Assembly: GCF_042643165.1 (NCBI RefSeq)
Contig: NZ_JBHRSH010000001.1
Location: 2,046,001 to 2,110,000, forward strand
Source of the DNA: Hyphococcus aureus
GTDB taxonomy: Bacteria > Pseudomonadota > Alphaproteobacteria > Caulobacterales > Parvularculaceae
Direction of reading: 5' to 3'
DNA length: 64,000 nt
Part shown: piece after piece, positions 9,130 to 17,754 of the stretch
Position numbering within the stretch: position 1 is the stretch's first letter
How the letters are laid out: every line of letters starts with the position of its first letter
Translations under genes and position numbers: made by a program
Notes under the pieces: model-generated
What the model was told of the DNA's origin: nothing
The model's database searches: none
The model's input: the letters and a program-made list of their open reading frames with translations, nothing else

Positions 9130-11514
9130 TCAGTCCCGGGTTTTGAGCGCGTTCGCCATATCGAGTTTAGACACATCGCTCTGTACAAACGCCCCGGCGA
9201 CAGCAGTCGCCAGGAGAATAATAATCGCCGCATAGCCAAGCCCGTCTTCTCTATAGATGACAGGAATTTGGTAAAGTTCCGTTGACATGGCGGTCGCCAT
9301 ATATGACCAGATCAGATAGCCCAGCGCCGACCCGATGGGCAGGGCGATGATGGCGAGCGCCGCAAGCTCTCCCAGGAGGACATAGCCGGTTTCGATCTTG
9401 GTGAAGCCAAGCACGCGTAAGCTCGCGAGATCGCGCTGGCGTTCAATATAGGCGATGCGCGCGCCGTTATAAACAACGCCGGCCGCAATCACGATCGAAA
9501 ATACCGACATGATATAGCGAAAGACGCCGGGCCCTTCGTCGATCATTTTGGCGAAATTTTCATAGGCCTCTCGTCTCAGGCTGACGCCGGCGACCATCGG
9601 GATCGCCTTGATGTGATCGTAAACATGGACCCGCATGCGCGGGTCAATTTTCAGATAGGCGCCGGAAACACGGTTCGGCTCTTTTAGGCGCCGGTTAAGC
9701 GCCGCCATGTCCATATAGGCAGGCGTGCCGATAAGCGCTTCCACAAGGCCGATGACCGGAATGCCAAGCGTCGGGCGGCGCCCTTCGCGGACTTCGACAG
9801 TCAATGTGTCGCCGACCGAAACATTCAAAATTTTCGCCAGCTGTTCGGAGAGAACAATGCCGTCACCTGAAATATCGACATCGTTCAGGTTCGAGTCGAC
9901 AGCGCGATTGAGCACAGGATTATCCGGCAAGCCTGTAATGGCGCCAAGAAAATCAATGCGCTCATTCTTGAACATGACAGGCGTTGACCGGAACGGCTCC
10001 ACCAGGCTCACACCCTCAACGCTGGCGAGTTCGAGGATGGTCTTGTCCGACATGGGCTCGACAAAAGTGACGAGCACATCGCTGCGATCGATCACGTTGA
10101 AGCTGACATCGAGCATGTAGTCGGTCGCGTTCATATTGAAGCGCATCATCACCGAAAGCCCCATAGCGGCGCCGATCCCGAATGCGGTGAGGAGCGCGCG
10201 TGAAGGATTTCTGGCGAGACGGCGCAGGATCATTCGGCTCGGCTGATCGAGAAACCGGCTGACCGCTTTTTGAAATCCGTTGCCGCTGGCGTATTTCGGC
10301 GGCGCGGGCGGGCGCATCGCGACAGCCGGCGTCAGGATGATGGCGGAGCGGACTGCGAAAAAGGCGCCCGCGGCGGCGGCGAGCGCGCTAATGGTGAGTG
10401 CAATACCGAGCGTTGAAAAATCGGCGATAAAAACCAGAAAAGGAAAATGGAAATAGATCTGATAGATCGCTCCGATCATCCTTCCGAGCCAGATGCCGCC
10501 GCCCCATCCGACCAGCGCGCCGCCAAGCGCAATCGCCAGCACGAATTTGAGATAGTGAATAGCGATATCTATATTGGAATATCCAAAAGCCTTGATCAGA
10601 CCGATCTGTTCGCGCTCCGTCTGAACAAGGCGCGTGATGACGATGTTCAACAGAAAAATAGAAACGGCGAGAAAGATCGGCGGCATGACGCGGCCCATGG
10701 TTTTCAACTGCGCCAGTTCCTCGACCAAAAACTTGTTCGAGAGTTGATCTGCGCGCGAATAAGCGCCGGTTGCGCCATATGGCGCGAGTATCCGGTCGAG
10801 CGCGTCAATCAACGCCTGTTCATTCGCGCCCGGCGAGAAAGTCAGAACCGCTTCATTGAAGGCGCCGTCCAGATCATAGGCCGCCTCCATCACGTCTTCG
10901 TTCGCCCAGAGCGCGGCGAAACGGGACGCATCGACAACAAAATCTCCGGGGGGCAGGGCGTAGATAAATTCCGGAGACAGGGCGAGCCCTGCGATAACGA
11001 ATTCATGCTGCACGCCGTTCATGGTGATGGGCAGCGTGTCCCCAGGCTCAAGGCCATGGGCGTCGGCGAAGGATTTAAGCAACAGGATTTCATTTGAATG
11101 CGTCGGTGAAATCATGCGCCCTGACGACAAATGAACACCGTTGATTGGCGCCGCCGACTCGGGATCGTAGGACAAGACACGGGCGCTGATCGGCGCCGAA
11201 ACGCCAGGCAGGGTTACAAGCCCCCCGCCATTGATGCGTCCTTCCACATCGTTGACGCCATGCAGCGCCCGCAGCTCCGATAAAAGGTAATCGGGCGCGC
11301 GTTTCGCCGGCGCATACATATCGGCGAAGCGATAGCGCTCGTAGTAAGCGCGCATGGTCTCGTCGAGCGAAATCATCATGCCGTGGGACATCACGAACAA
11401 TGATATTCCGGCGGCGATGACGAAAATAATCGCCGCCGCCTGTCCCTTGATGCGCCAGAGATCGCGGAGCAGTTTGCGGTCAAGAATGCTGGTAAGGGAA
11501 AGCATAAGCGTCAC
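9130..11514 (-). CDS. FtsX-like ABC transporter permease, two FtsX domains
   Basis: A 794-aa inner-membrane permease with an N-terminal TM helix (about 21-43), a large extracytoplasmic domain, three TM helices (about 275-385), a second extracytoplasmic domain, and three C-terminal TM helices with the FtsX signature around ASLRVLGFTKIE. The duplicated FtsX layout is that of single-chain permeases in HlyD-linked exporters. The start overlaps the stop of the ATPase gene by 4 bp (ATGA), so the subunits are translationally coupled. It probably exports or extracts a lipid or hydrophobic compound, by analogy only. Confidence 0.88.
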   Translation of the reverse strand: MTLMLSLTSILDRKLLRDLWRIKGQAAAIIFVIAAGISLFVMSHGMMISLDETMRAYYERYRFADMYAPAKRAPDYLLSELRALHGVNDVEGRINGGGLVTLPGVSAPISARVLSYDPESAAPINGVHLSSGRMISPTHSNEILLLKSFADAHGLEPGDTLPITMNGVQHEFVIAGLALSPEFIYALPPGDFVVDASRFAALWANEDVMEAAYDLDGAFNEAVLTFSPGANEQALIDALDRILAPYGATGAYSRADQLSNKFLVEELAQLKTMGRVMPPIFLAVSIFLLNIVITRLVQTEREQIGLIKAFGYSNIDIAIHYLKFVLAIALGGALVGWGGGIWLGRMIGAIYQIYFHFPFLVFIADFSTLGIALTISALAAAAGAFFAVRSAIILTPAVAMRPPAPPKYASGNGFQKAVSRFLDQPSRMILRRLARNPSRALLTAFGIGAAMGLSVMMRFNMNATDYMLDVSFNVIDRSDVLVTFVEPMSDKTILELASVEGVSLVEPFRSTPVMFKNERIDFLGAITGLPDNPVLNRAVDSNLNDVDISGDGIVLSEQLAKILNVSVGDTLTVEVREGRRPTLGIPVIGLVEALIGTPAYMDMAALNRRLKEPNRVSGAYLKIDPRMRVHVYDHIKAIPMVAGVSLRREAYENFAKMIDEGPGVFRYIMSVFSIVIAAGVVYNGARIAYIERQRDLASLRVLGFTKIETGYVLLGELAALAIIALPIGSALGYLIWSYMATAMSTELYQIPVIYREDGLGYAAIIILLATAVAGAFVQSDVSKLDMANALKTRD

Positions 11515-12245
11515 CAGCTGATGTCATCGGGCGAGGCTTTGTAGTCGTTTTTGACCACTTCCCGAATCTGTCCGTCGGCGAAATGGATGACGCGATCGGC
11601 CATGGCTGCGGTCGCCGCCGCATGGGTGATAATCAGCGTCGTTGTGCCGAGCCTTGTGTTGAGGTCTTGTAGCGCCTTCAAAACGCCGACGCCGGTCGTG
11701 CTGTCGAGGGCGCCTGTAGGTTCATCGCAAAAAAGCACGGTCGGGTTTTTGGCGATTGCGCGGGCGATGGCGACGCGCTGTTGCTCACCGCCGGAAAGCT
11801 CGGAAGGAAAATGGGTGGCGCGATTTTTCAGGCCGACCATATCAAGGGCCTCCATAGACGACATCGGCGCAATCGCGATTTCCGCGACCAGATCCACATT
11901 TTCGAGTGCGGTCAAACTCGGCATCAGATTATAGAACTGAAAAACAAAGCCCACATGGCGCCGGCGATAGGCGGTCAGCTGGCGGTCATTCATCGCCGTC
12001 AGTTCATCTCCTTTGAAAAAAGCGCGACCGCTCGAGGCGCGGTCGATTCCGCCAAGAATATTTAAAAGAGTGGACTTTCCGCTTCCAGACGGCCCCAACA
12101 GGACGACGAGTTCGCCAGCCGGAATTTCCAGATCGACGCCGCGCAAGGCGTGAACCGCCGCCGCTCCTTCGCCATAGACCTTTGACAGGTCTGTCGTGAC
12201 AAAGGCGTGCTCGGGGCTGATTTCGGGCGGTGTTGACTGCTCCAT
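11511..12245 (-). CDS. ABC transporter ATP-binding protein (LolD/MacB-type)
   Basis: A 244-aa nucleotide-binding subunit with all ABC motifs: Walker A GPSGSGKST, Q-loop in FVFQFYNLMPSL, signature LSGGEQQRVAIARAI, Walker B VLFCDEPTGALD and the H-loop in LIITHAAA. It is the first gene of the operon, with AGGGAT ahead of its ATG. Together with the FtsX permease and HlyD adaptor it makes a complete tripartite exporter inner core. An outer-membrane channel is not encoded nearby. Confidence 0.92.
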   Translation of the reverse strand: MEQSTPPEISPEHAFVTTDLSKVYGEGAAAVHALRGVDLEIPAGELVVLLGPSGSGKSTLLNILGGIDRASSGRAFFKGDELTAMNDRQLTAYRRRHVGFVFQFYNLMPSLTALENVDLVAEIAIAPMSSMEALDMVGLKNRATHFPSELSGGEQQRVAIARAIAKNPTVLFCDEPTGALDSTTGVGVLKALQDLNTRLGTTTLIITHAAATAAMADRVIHFADGQIREVVKNDYKASPDDISW

Positions 12246-12413
12246 ATCCCTGCCAAAACCGGGCGCTGGCGGCCCTTTGCCCGAAGCTCCTCACTTCACT
12301 GGATTATAGTGTTAGATGGGAAGCCACTGGTCAAATATGAGCGACATCAACTGGTGGCCGGCAGGGCCCGTCGCCGCCGGCAGACACTATTTTCCGCGCT
12401 ATCCGAAAGTATG

Positions 12414-12436
12414 TGGTGCCAGGAGAGGCGTCGAAA
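12414..12436. repeat. Candidate attL of island 1 (degenerate copy of the tRNA-Leu 3' end)
   Basis: The string TGGTGCCAGGAGAGGCGTCGAA resembles the 3' end of tRNA-Leu at 22542-22564, also read on the + strand: TGGTGCC, one missing C, AGGAGA, three mismatches around one matching base, then TCGAA. It lies between the last chromosomal gene and the first arm-type repeats, where the left attachment site would be expected. The imperfect match means decay or crossover within a short core. Confidence 0.55.
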
Positions 12437-12489
12437 ATTTCATCTAAGGCATTGATAGTATAGGGGTTTCTATTGTTTTCAAATTGACG

Positions 12490-12512
12490 ATACCAACAAA
12501 AATACCAACAAA
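12490..12512. repeat. Left-end integrase arm-type repeats (two ATACCAACAAA copies)
   Basis: Two direct copies of ATACCAACAAA at 12490-12500 and 12502-12512. The first is part of a 15-mer, GACGATACCAACAAA (12486-12500), found identically at 22406-22420 at the other end, and the one-base spacing to the next copy is also shared. They lie about 75 bp inside the candidate core, a usual distance for tyrosine-integrase arm sites. Confidence 0.65.
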
Positions 12513-12526
12513 ATTAGACGTAAGGC

Positions 12527-15500
12527 TCAGATGCTCGCTTCGAGCAGCGCCACTTCATCTTCAGTCAATTCAAACAAGCCATATACGATTTTGTCAATGT
12601 TAGCTTCGATTTGGGTGATCTCGCTACCAAGTTGGAATATCTTTGCCCTCTCTCGGGTGATCCAATCTTCCCAAGCGGAACGCTCTGAGAGCGGAATATC
12701 GCTCTTGAATGCTTTCTTCACTTCTTTGCGGAACGAGGCGAAATCAGGCAGCGTCCACCATTCTTTAAGTTTCGTCGTTAGCTTTGCTTCCAGATGTGAC
12801 GGGCAAAGGTCGTAGATCCGCCGAGATATAGAGATTTGCAGCTTATATTGTTGTTCTGCAAGATTTTGTGCCTGCTCAGCCAAAGCAGCCAAACTGTCTC
12901 TAGTCTGCGTGTCGAACTTGGGGATTGGTAATGGCTCTATATATTGTCGCTTCAATCGAAGGCGCCACTCCCCACCCCTAAGAGCATTAGCTTCACCTCT
13001 TAAACAGAACCAAACCACCTTACTATTGAGGTAGGCAAGTAGGGTAAAGTCGCCGTTGATTTTGAAGGTAGTCGTTTCGAAACAGTAGCCTTCTGGCGAC
13101 ATAGAAAACTTAGGACCTTGTGACATGTCTGGGAAACAGATTCCCTTTGCTGCAAAACCCTCAAGATACCTAAATTGATCTTGTTGCAACTCGAACCATT
13201 CTTGTTTTGTCGCACGCTGTTCCAACTGTGATTTGAATGGCAGCAGCCAATCTCTGATAGCAGGATACTGGCTGATATTTATTTTCTTTTTTGGTGTGTA
13301 AATAATCCACCAGCCCTCAGGCTCTATTCGCCAGCGCGCCAAATCACCACCTTTTAGTAACGGTTTTAGCACCTCGACAGACCGCGGGTCTTCAGCGCAT
13401 AGCCTTTCTTTTGTCTCGGTACTGATAATAAACGCTGGATTCAGGCCCGTTTTCACTCCATATAGTGGTGATCCATACACCTCTCTTAGAGACTCGCGTC
13501 CAGATTTGATCCTCTCGCGTAATGCACGCAAGGCAGAATTTTCCAACTCCCATGAGCCGGCTCCAAGCGCGGCTTGCGGGTAAGCTTGCGCTGCATTCTC
13601 CCATGCGGCCTGAAAGTTGCTTTCAGGCAAATTGTCGATTTTCCAAAATCGTAATTTGTGGTCAACGCTAGCAGAACCGTGTTTCATTGTCAGAATTGCC
13701 GGGGTTGTATTGACACCTTCGAAAATCTGCAGATCGCCAAAATCAACGACGGATTCGATGGTCGCCTCGCGAAGTAGAAATTCGCGTAGTGGTCTACCCG
13801 ATCCGGTCTTAAAAAAGGAACTTGAGGAGATGAAACCCATGCGACCACCAGGTTTTAGCAGACGCAAACCTCGCTCGAAAAAATAGCAGTATAGATCCGC
13901 ACGATCAGACACAACTTCATAGCGCGTTTCCAAATAAGGCTTCAACGCTTTTAACAGCTCCATCCGAACGTAGGGTGGGTTACCCAAAACTACATCAAAA
14001 CCACCTTCGGCAAAGATACTTGAGAACGCTGTTTCCCAAGTAAAAGCATGATCGAGATAGGCGAAGTTGCTATCTTCGATCAGGCTGTCACCTACGCGGA
14101 TGCTGCCGGACAGGCTATCTAATACCTTCCCCAGCCGAGCGGTCTTAATCCATAGAGACAGTTTGGCGATTTCTACGCTCTCGTCATTTACATCTACGCC
14201 AAATAAGTTGTTCGCGAGAATGTCGCTATCGGTATCTAGGAATTGGTCAGCGTGCAGCTCTTTGCCCTCCAACTCGGCGATTTTATCATTCACGCGAGTG
14301 AGTTCCGATTTCATGAAGTCGAATGCCATGACAAGAAAAACACCGGAACCACAAGCGGGATCGACGATGCGTAGTGTCTTAATCCGGTCGCGATAGGCCT
14401 GCCAAGCCTCCAGCTCAGCTGATCTTCTGCGCCACGGAATGGATGAATAGTCGGTGAGATCTGCGTTCTTTTTTGTGTGATCGCGCAGAATGTCGGTGAA
14501 GATTTCGTTTAGGTGTGTGCCCAAGGTTTCCGAGACAATGAAGCGTGCGATGTAGTCAGGCGTATAGACAACACCATCGCGTTTTCTTCGACCAGTTGTG
14601 CCGGTAGTCTTTTCAGGTTCTTCCTCTTCTCCTCGCGCAATTGCCTGCAGTCGTTCCACATCGGCGATAGACTGCTCGAAGATGTGCCCCAGCACAGTAA
14701 CAGTCACTTCAGACGCGAAATCGTATTCGCCTAGCGTCTTGAACCCCTCACATATGCTGTCCGGCAGTTCTAGGGAGTCAATTGCATTATCCTGACGGAA
14801 AAGACCACCATTGTATTGTTGAATACTTAGCTCGTTACTGCCCAAATCAATTGCACGGAATAACCCCTTGAAATTTTCCCAAACAGGTCGGGGGTTGTAT
14901 GGATCGCGGGCCGTGAAGGCGGTTGCAAGAGTGTTCCTGGGTAGCAAGCTCGTGTCCTCAGCAAACGCGATGAACAAGACACGATCAAGAATTTTCTGTG
15001 CAAGCGCGATAGCGTCTAGGGGGGAAATGTCTTCATTCGCTTTCTGCACGGCGCTTAGAAGTTTTAGGCGTAAACTCTTGTAGTCTTTATAGAGTTTATC
15101 TGTAATGTCTTTGTCTTCGCGACGACTTTCCTTAAGCAGTTCGAGAGTGCGTCCCGACAAGAGATTTTCAGCTCCGAGAAGGAGCATAAACCTTGCGTAC
15201 TCTTCAGGCTCAGTGAGGCGGTCCAGACGAAAAGTTTCGTACGCGACTGTTCCTTCTCCGAACCCGTATAAGCGAAGCTCTATATAGTTAGAAACAAGAA
15301 CCCACTTAACGCCGGGGGCGTTCATGGCGTATTCCCATGCCTGTTGAACCGGGCTTTTGTTCCGGCCAGGCATGATTGCATCAAGGTCGCGCGTGTCTGC
15401 CCCTTTCAACTCGAACGGCGCGAGGATTTCAGGTGTTTGTCCGCCAAAACGACCGAGCGCCAAATCAACGCTACCCTTAAGGATCGTTTGTTCCGTAGAA

Positions 15501-15775
15501 ACCGTATAATCTGCTGAGACAGCTGAGCCAACGTAGCCTAAAACGCCTTCGACTATCTTGGTTGCGAATTGCCCATGTAGTGCTGTTTCTTTTTGAGAGA
15601 AAATTCGGTTGGAAGTTATCAGGTCCGACCATTCTTTCAGAAGCGCATGCTGAGGTTCTGGCAATGGTTGAATTGTAAGATGTCGCTTGAGCGTTTTTCT
15701 ATTGAATAAGTTCATTTGCCGAACACTATATTTTCCGTTTGGGCAAATGCTATTGGGGTCCGGCGGTTTTCGCAA
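12527..15775 (-). CDS. Eco57I-like restriction-modification enzyme (type IIG-like, fused nuclease and adenine methyltransferase)
   Basis: A single 1,082-aa polypeptide combining cutting and N6-adenine methylation. The N-terminal part has a PD-(D/E)xK-like pattern, Asp104 in SVDLAL followed by FELK (Glu122, Lys124). A helical region leads to the methyltransferase core with motif I DPACGSG (about 462-468) and catalytic NPPY (about 589-592). The C-terminal 350 residues look like a TaqI-type target-recognition domain. The start is at 15775, 5 bp after the recombinase stop, or at 15715 (MNLFNRK); neither has a strong ribosome site. It is the last gene of the AlpA / HTH / recombinase operon. Codon and base use are more A+T-rich than in the flanking chromosome. 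The target sequence is unknown. Confidence 0.85.
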   Translation of the reverse strand: MRKPPDPNSICPNGKYSVRQMNLFNRKTLKRHLTIQPLPEPQHALLKEWSDLITSNRIFSQKETALHGQFATKIVEGVLGYVGSAVSADYTVSTEQTILKGSVDLALGRFGGQTPEILAPFELKGADTRDLDAIMPGRNKSPVQQAWEYAMNAPGVKWVLVSNYIELRLYGFGEGTVAYETFRLDRLTEPEEYARFMLLLGAENLLSGRTLELLKESRREDKDITDKLYKDYKSLRLKLLSAVQKANEDISPLDAIALAQKILDRVLFIAFAEDTSLLPRNTLATAFTARDPYNPRPVWENFKGLFRAIDLGSNELSIQQYNGGLFRQDNAIDSLELPDSICEGFKTLGEYDFASEVTVTVLGHIFEQSIADVERLQAIARGEEEEPEKTTGTTGRRKRDGVVYTPDYIARFIVSETLGTHLNEIFTDILRDHTKKNADLTDYSSIPWRRRSAELEAWQAYRDRIKTLRIVDPACGSGVFLVMAFDFMKSELTRVNDKIAELEGKELHADQFLDTDSDILANNLFGVDVNDESVEIAKLSLWIKTARLGKVLDSLSGSIRVGDSLIEDSNFAYLDHAFTWETAFSSIFAEGGFDVVLGNPPYVRMELLKALKPYLETRYEVVSDRADLYCYFFERGLRLLKPGGRMGFISSSSFFKTGSGRPLREFLLREATIESVVDFGDLQIFEGVNTTPAILTMKHGSASVDHKLRFWKIDNLPESNFQAAWENAAQAYPQAALGAGSWELENSALRALRERIKSGRESLREVYGSPLYGVKTGLNPAFIISTETKERLCAEDPRSVEVLKPLLKGGDLARWRIEPEGWWIIYTPKKKINISQYPAIRDWLLPFKSQLEQRATKQEWFELQQDQFRYLEGFAAKGICFPDMSQGPKFSMSPEGYCFETTTFKINGDFTLLAYLNSKVVWFCLRGEANALRGGEWRLRLKRQYIEPLPIPKFDTQTRDSLAALAEQAQNLAEQQYKLQISISRRIYDLCPSHLEAKLTTKLKEWWTLPDFASFRKEVKKAFKSDIPLSERSAWEDWITRERAKIFQLGSEITQIEANIDKIVYGLFELTEDEVALLEASI

Positions 15776-15780
15776 TCGGA

Positions 15781-16881
15781 TCAGCGATTACCCTTGAGCT
15801 GCCGTTTCATCCATTCAATAGCTTCGGGCGGCGGTGATTCGCTCGCTGAGGCGGGGCCGCCTTCTGAGAAGGTCTGCATGATTTCCGACTGGCGCTCAGG
15901 CGAGATTTCCCCATAGCTCGTGAATGTTGTCAGCACGGCGTCGTGGCCCAGGTTCTGGCTCCAGGCTTTCAGCGCTTCGGGGGTCTTGCAGAGTTTTTGA
16001 CCAAGAAGCGCCAGGGTCCGGCGAAATGAGTGGGGGTGGAAATACGGGAGCCCAGCCGCCCCAAAGGACTGGCGGAAAATGCGCCGGATTGCGTCCGCAT
16101 TGCGCCAGTGCTGGCGTGAGAGGCCGGTGGGGGCGAACAAACCGTCGTCATTCCGTTGCACCAGCGTTGATGGAAAAAGCGGATCGTCGGGCCCGAAACG
16201 CATTTCGTCAGCCAGAAAAGACAACCAATCGCCAACGATTGATTCGATTTCTTCCCCAACCGGGAAGAAGTCAGATGTGAAAGTCTTACGGTTTTTCGTC
16301 CGGACCATGCGCGCATCCTGAAAGATGGACCTCTTTTCAAAATCTACATGGCCCAAATTCAAAGAGGCGATAGCGTCGTCACGGGCGCCGCTGAGATAGG
16401 CGAAGGCGATCAGCGCGCGATCCCGTTTCTCTATTGGGGTGGAGTGCGAGAGAACGCTCAGCACATGCTTGATTTGCTCAGGAGTGGGCGTTCTCTTGGG
16501 CCGCTTTGCGGTGGCGATACGGCTGTCATTTGCAGACGGATTAAAATACTCGCAGTCGGCATAAGTGATCCTTGATTTATAGCCGGGCTGGCCAGCGAGC
16601 CAGTGAAAGAACGCTTTTACCGTCATCAAGCGGGAATGAATCGTTGACTTGGCCAGAGGCTTGCCGGTTTTCGGGTTGGCAGCATCATTCAGGAGCCGCT
16701 TGAACCGGCGGGCCTGTTCGATATGGAAAGCCGCAAAATCCTTGAAGCCGGTGGAGTCTTCGAAAAGAGCGATTGCTGCGGCGGCGGCCTCTGCAGACGC
16801 GGGCGCCATGCGTTTCGCCTCTTCCAGATAAGCAAGATACTTGTGCTTAATTCGTTCATTTTTCGGGTTGTGCTTTGCCAT
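15781..16881 (-). CDS. Tyrosine recombinase, XerC/D-like, coupled to the restriction gene
   Basis: A 366-aa site-specific recombinase with a SAM-like N-terminal DNA-binding domain and a complete catalytic set: Arg in SGARDDAI, HSFRR (HxxR), His in NLGHD, and Tyr in TFTSYGE. The start at 16881 (MAKHNPKN) matches the 5-bp spacing after the HTH gene; the longer reading from 17040 lies within that gene and is rejected. It is unlike the P4-type integrase at the island edge and does not sit at an island end. It may therefore belong to a nested element or have been recruited into the restriction operon. Confidence 0.82.
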   Translation of the reverse strand: MAKHNPKNERIKHKYLAYLEEAKRMAPASAEAAAAAIALFEDSTGFKDFAAFHIEQARRFKRLLNDAANPKTGKPLAKSTIHSRLMTVKAFFHWLAGQPGYKSRITYADCEYFNPSANDSRIATAKRPKRTPTPEQIKHVLSVLSHSTPIEKRDRALIAFAYLSGARDDAIASLNLGHVDFEKRSIFQDARMVRTKNRKTFTSDFFPVGEEIESIVGDWLSFLADEMRFGPDDPLFPSTLVQRNDDGLFAPTGLSRQHWRNADAIRRIFRQSFGAAGLPYFHPHSFRRTLALLGQKLCKTPEALKAWSQNLGHDAVLTTFTSYGEISPERQSEIMQTFSEGGPASASESPPPEAIEWMKRQLKGNR

Positions 16882-16886
16882 GTGTT

Positions 16887-17372
16887 TTACCGTCCTTGCG
16901 AGTGAACAATCAGGGAGAGGTGCGCCATATTGATTAAGGTGTTCGTCTGCTTGCTGTTTTGGATGGTCAAAATCGCCGCCAAGGACGCGAGTTTGCGAAG
17001 CGATACGCGCTTGTGCATGATCGTTGAGCAGGTGGCGCACAAAGCCCGCAGATTAACGGTTTTCGCCGTCGCGGAGACGATTTCAGCTTCTCCGAAGGCG
17101 GCGGGTTTCGGCTGGCGGCAACGAAAACAAAAGAACTCGCCCAAGCCACACGGCGCCTTCGCCCGCTTTCTCTTCTCGTGAAATTCGATCAAATTTCGCC
17201 CCAGGACCATCATGGGCTTTTGGTTGTCGATTGTGGGCAAGCCCTGCTTGATCCAGCGGCGCACGGTCGCCTTACACACACCAAGCGTACGCGCGGCCTC
17301 ATCGACCCTGTAGGGCCGGTGCTTTCTAATCCCGCGCCAATTGGGCTTACGCTTCACAGTCAGACGCACCAT
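16887..17372 (-). CDS. Helix-turn-helix protein with a zinc-ribbon-like segment
   Basis: A 161-aa small basic protein. Residues of about 20-60 form an excisionase/MerR-like HTH (YRVDEAARTLGVCKATVRRW). The middle holds two CxxC pairs (CFRC and CATC) about 30 residues apart, a likely zinc site. The tail is hydrophobic and uncharacterised. It overlaps the AlpA gene by 26 bp and ends 5 bp before the recombinase. It is probably a directionality factor or regulator of that recombinase (inference from position). Confidence 0.7.
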   Translation of the reverse strand: MVRLTVKRKPNWRGIRKHRPYRVDEAARTLGVCKATVRRWIKQGLPTIDNQKPMMVLGRNLIEFHEKRKRAKAPCGLGEFFCFRCRQPKPAAFGEAEIVSATAKTVNLRALCATCSTIMHKRVSLRKLASLAAILTIQNSKQTNTLINMAHLSLIVHSQGR

Positions 17373-17580
17373 CGTTGGTCACGCCATTGGCAATGAGCGC
17401 CTGAATATCTTCCGCGCGCCAGACAGTGACGCGGTCGCCGAGCTTCATGGGCTTGGGAAAGCGGCCGTCTTTAACGCCAGCCCACCAGGTGGACTTGGAG
17501 ACCGGAATGGGCCCTTGCGGCGCGAGGATTTGTTTAAGACGGACAAAGCCGGTTTGGGGAAGGGTGATTTCGTTCGACAT
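17347..17580 (-). CDS. AlpA-family DNA-binding regulator
   Basis: A 77-aa protein: MSNEITLPQTGFVRLKQIL, then SKSTWWAGVKDGRFPKP and the wing VTVWRAEDIQAL. This is the standard AlpA/phage-regulator HTH that activates integrase or excision genes in P4-like elements. The start at 17580 is preferred because the family begins at this Met and a perfect inverted repeat lies immediately upstream (17581-17609). First gene of the operon, sharing its layout with the AlpA gene of island 2 (41026-41232). Confidence 0.82.
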   Translation of the reverse strand: MSNEITLPQTGFVRLKQILAPQGPIPVSKSTWWAGVKDGRFPKPMKLGDRVTVWRAEDIQALIANGVTNDGASDCEA

Positions 17581-17609
17581 TATGCGACTCCGTTTGGTTG
17601 CGTCGCATA
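17581..17609. promoter_or_regulatory. Inverted repeat directly upstream of alpA (island 1), possible operator
   Basis: TATGCGAC (17581-17588) and GTCGCATA (17602-17609) form an exact 8-bp inverted repeat with a 13-nt centre, touching the alpA start codon. The position suggests autoregulation of the operon or a structured leader. No protein binding is known. Confidence 0.4.
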
Positions 17610-17754
17610 CGAACATTAGAAAAAGTGGAGCCGATAATAGGCTGCAAGAAGCAAAAAATGTGTGAGGTAAAATCCCGTTTTATGGGGCAGGAAAAACAGG
17701 AATGTGCCCTACATCACTACCGGAAAGCAGAAAAACCCTATAACTTTCAGCGGC

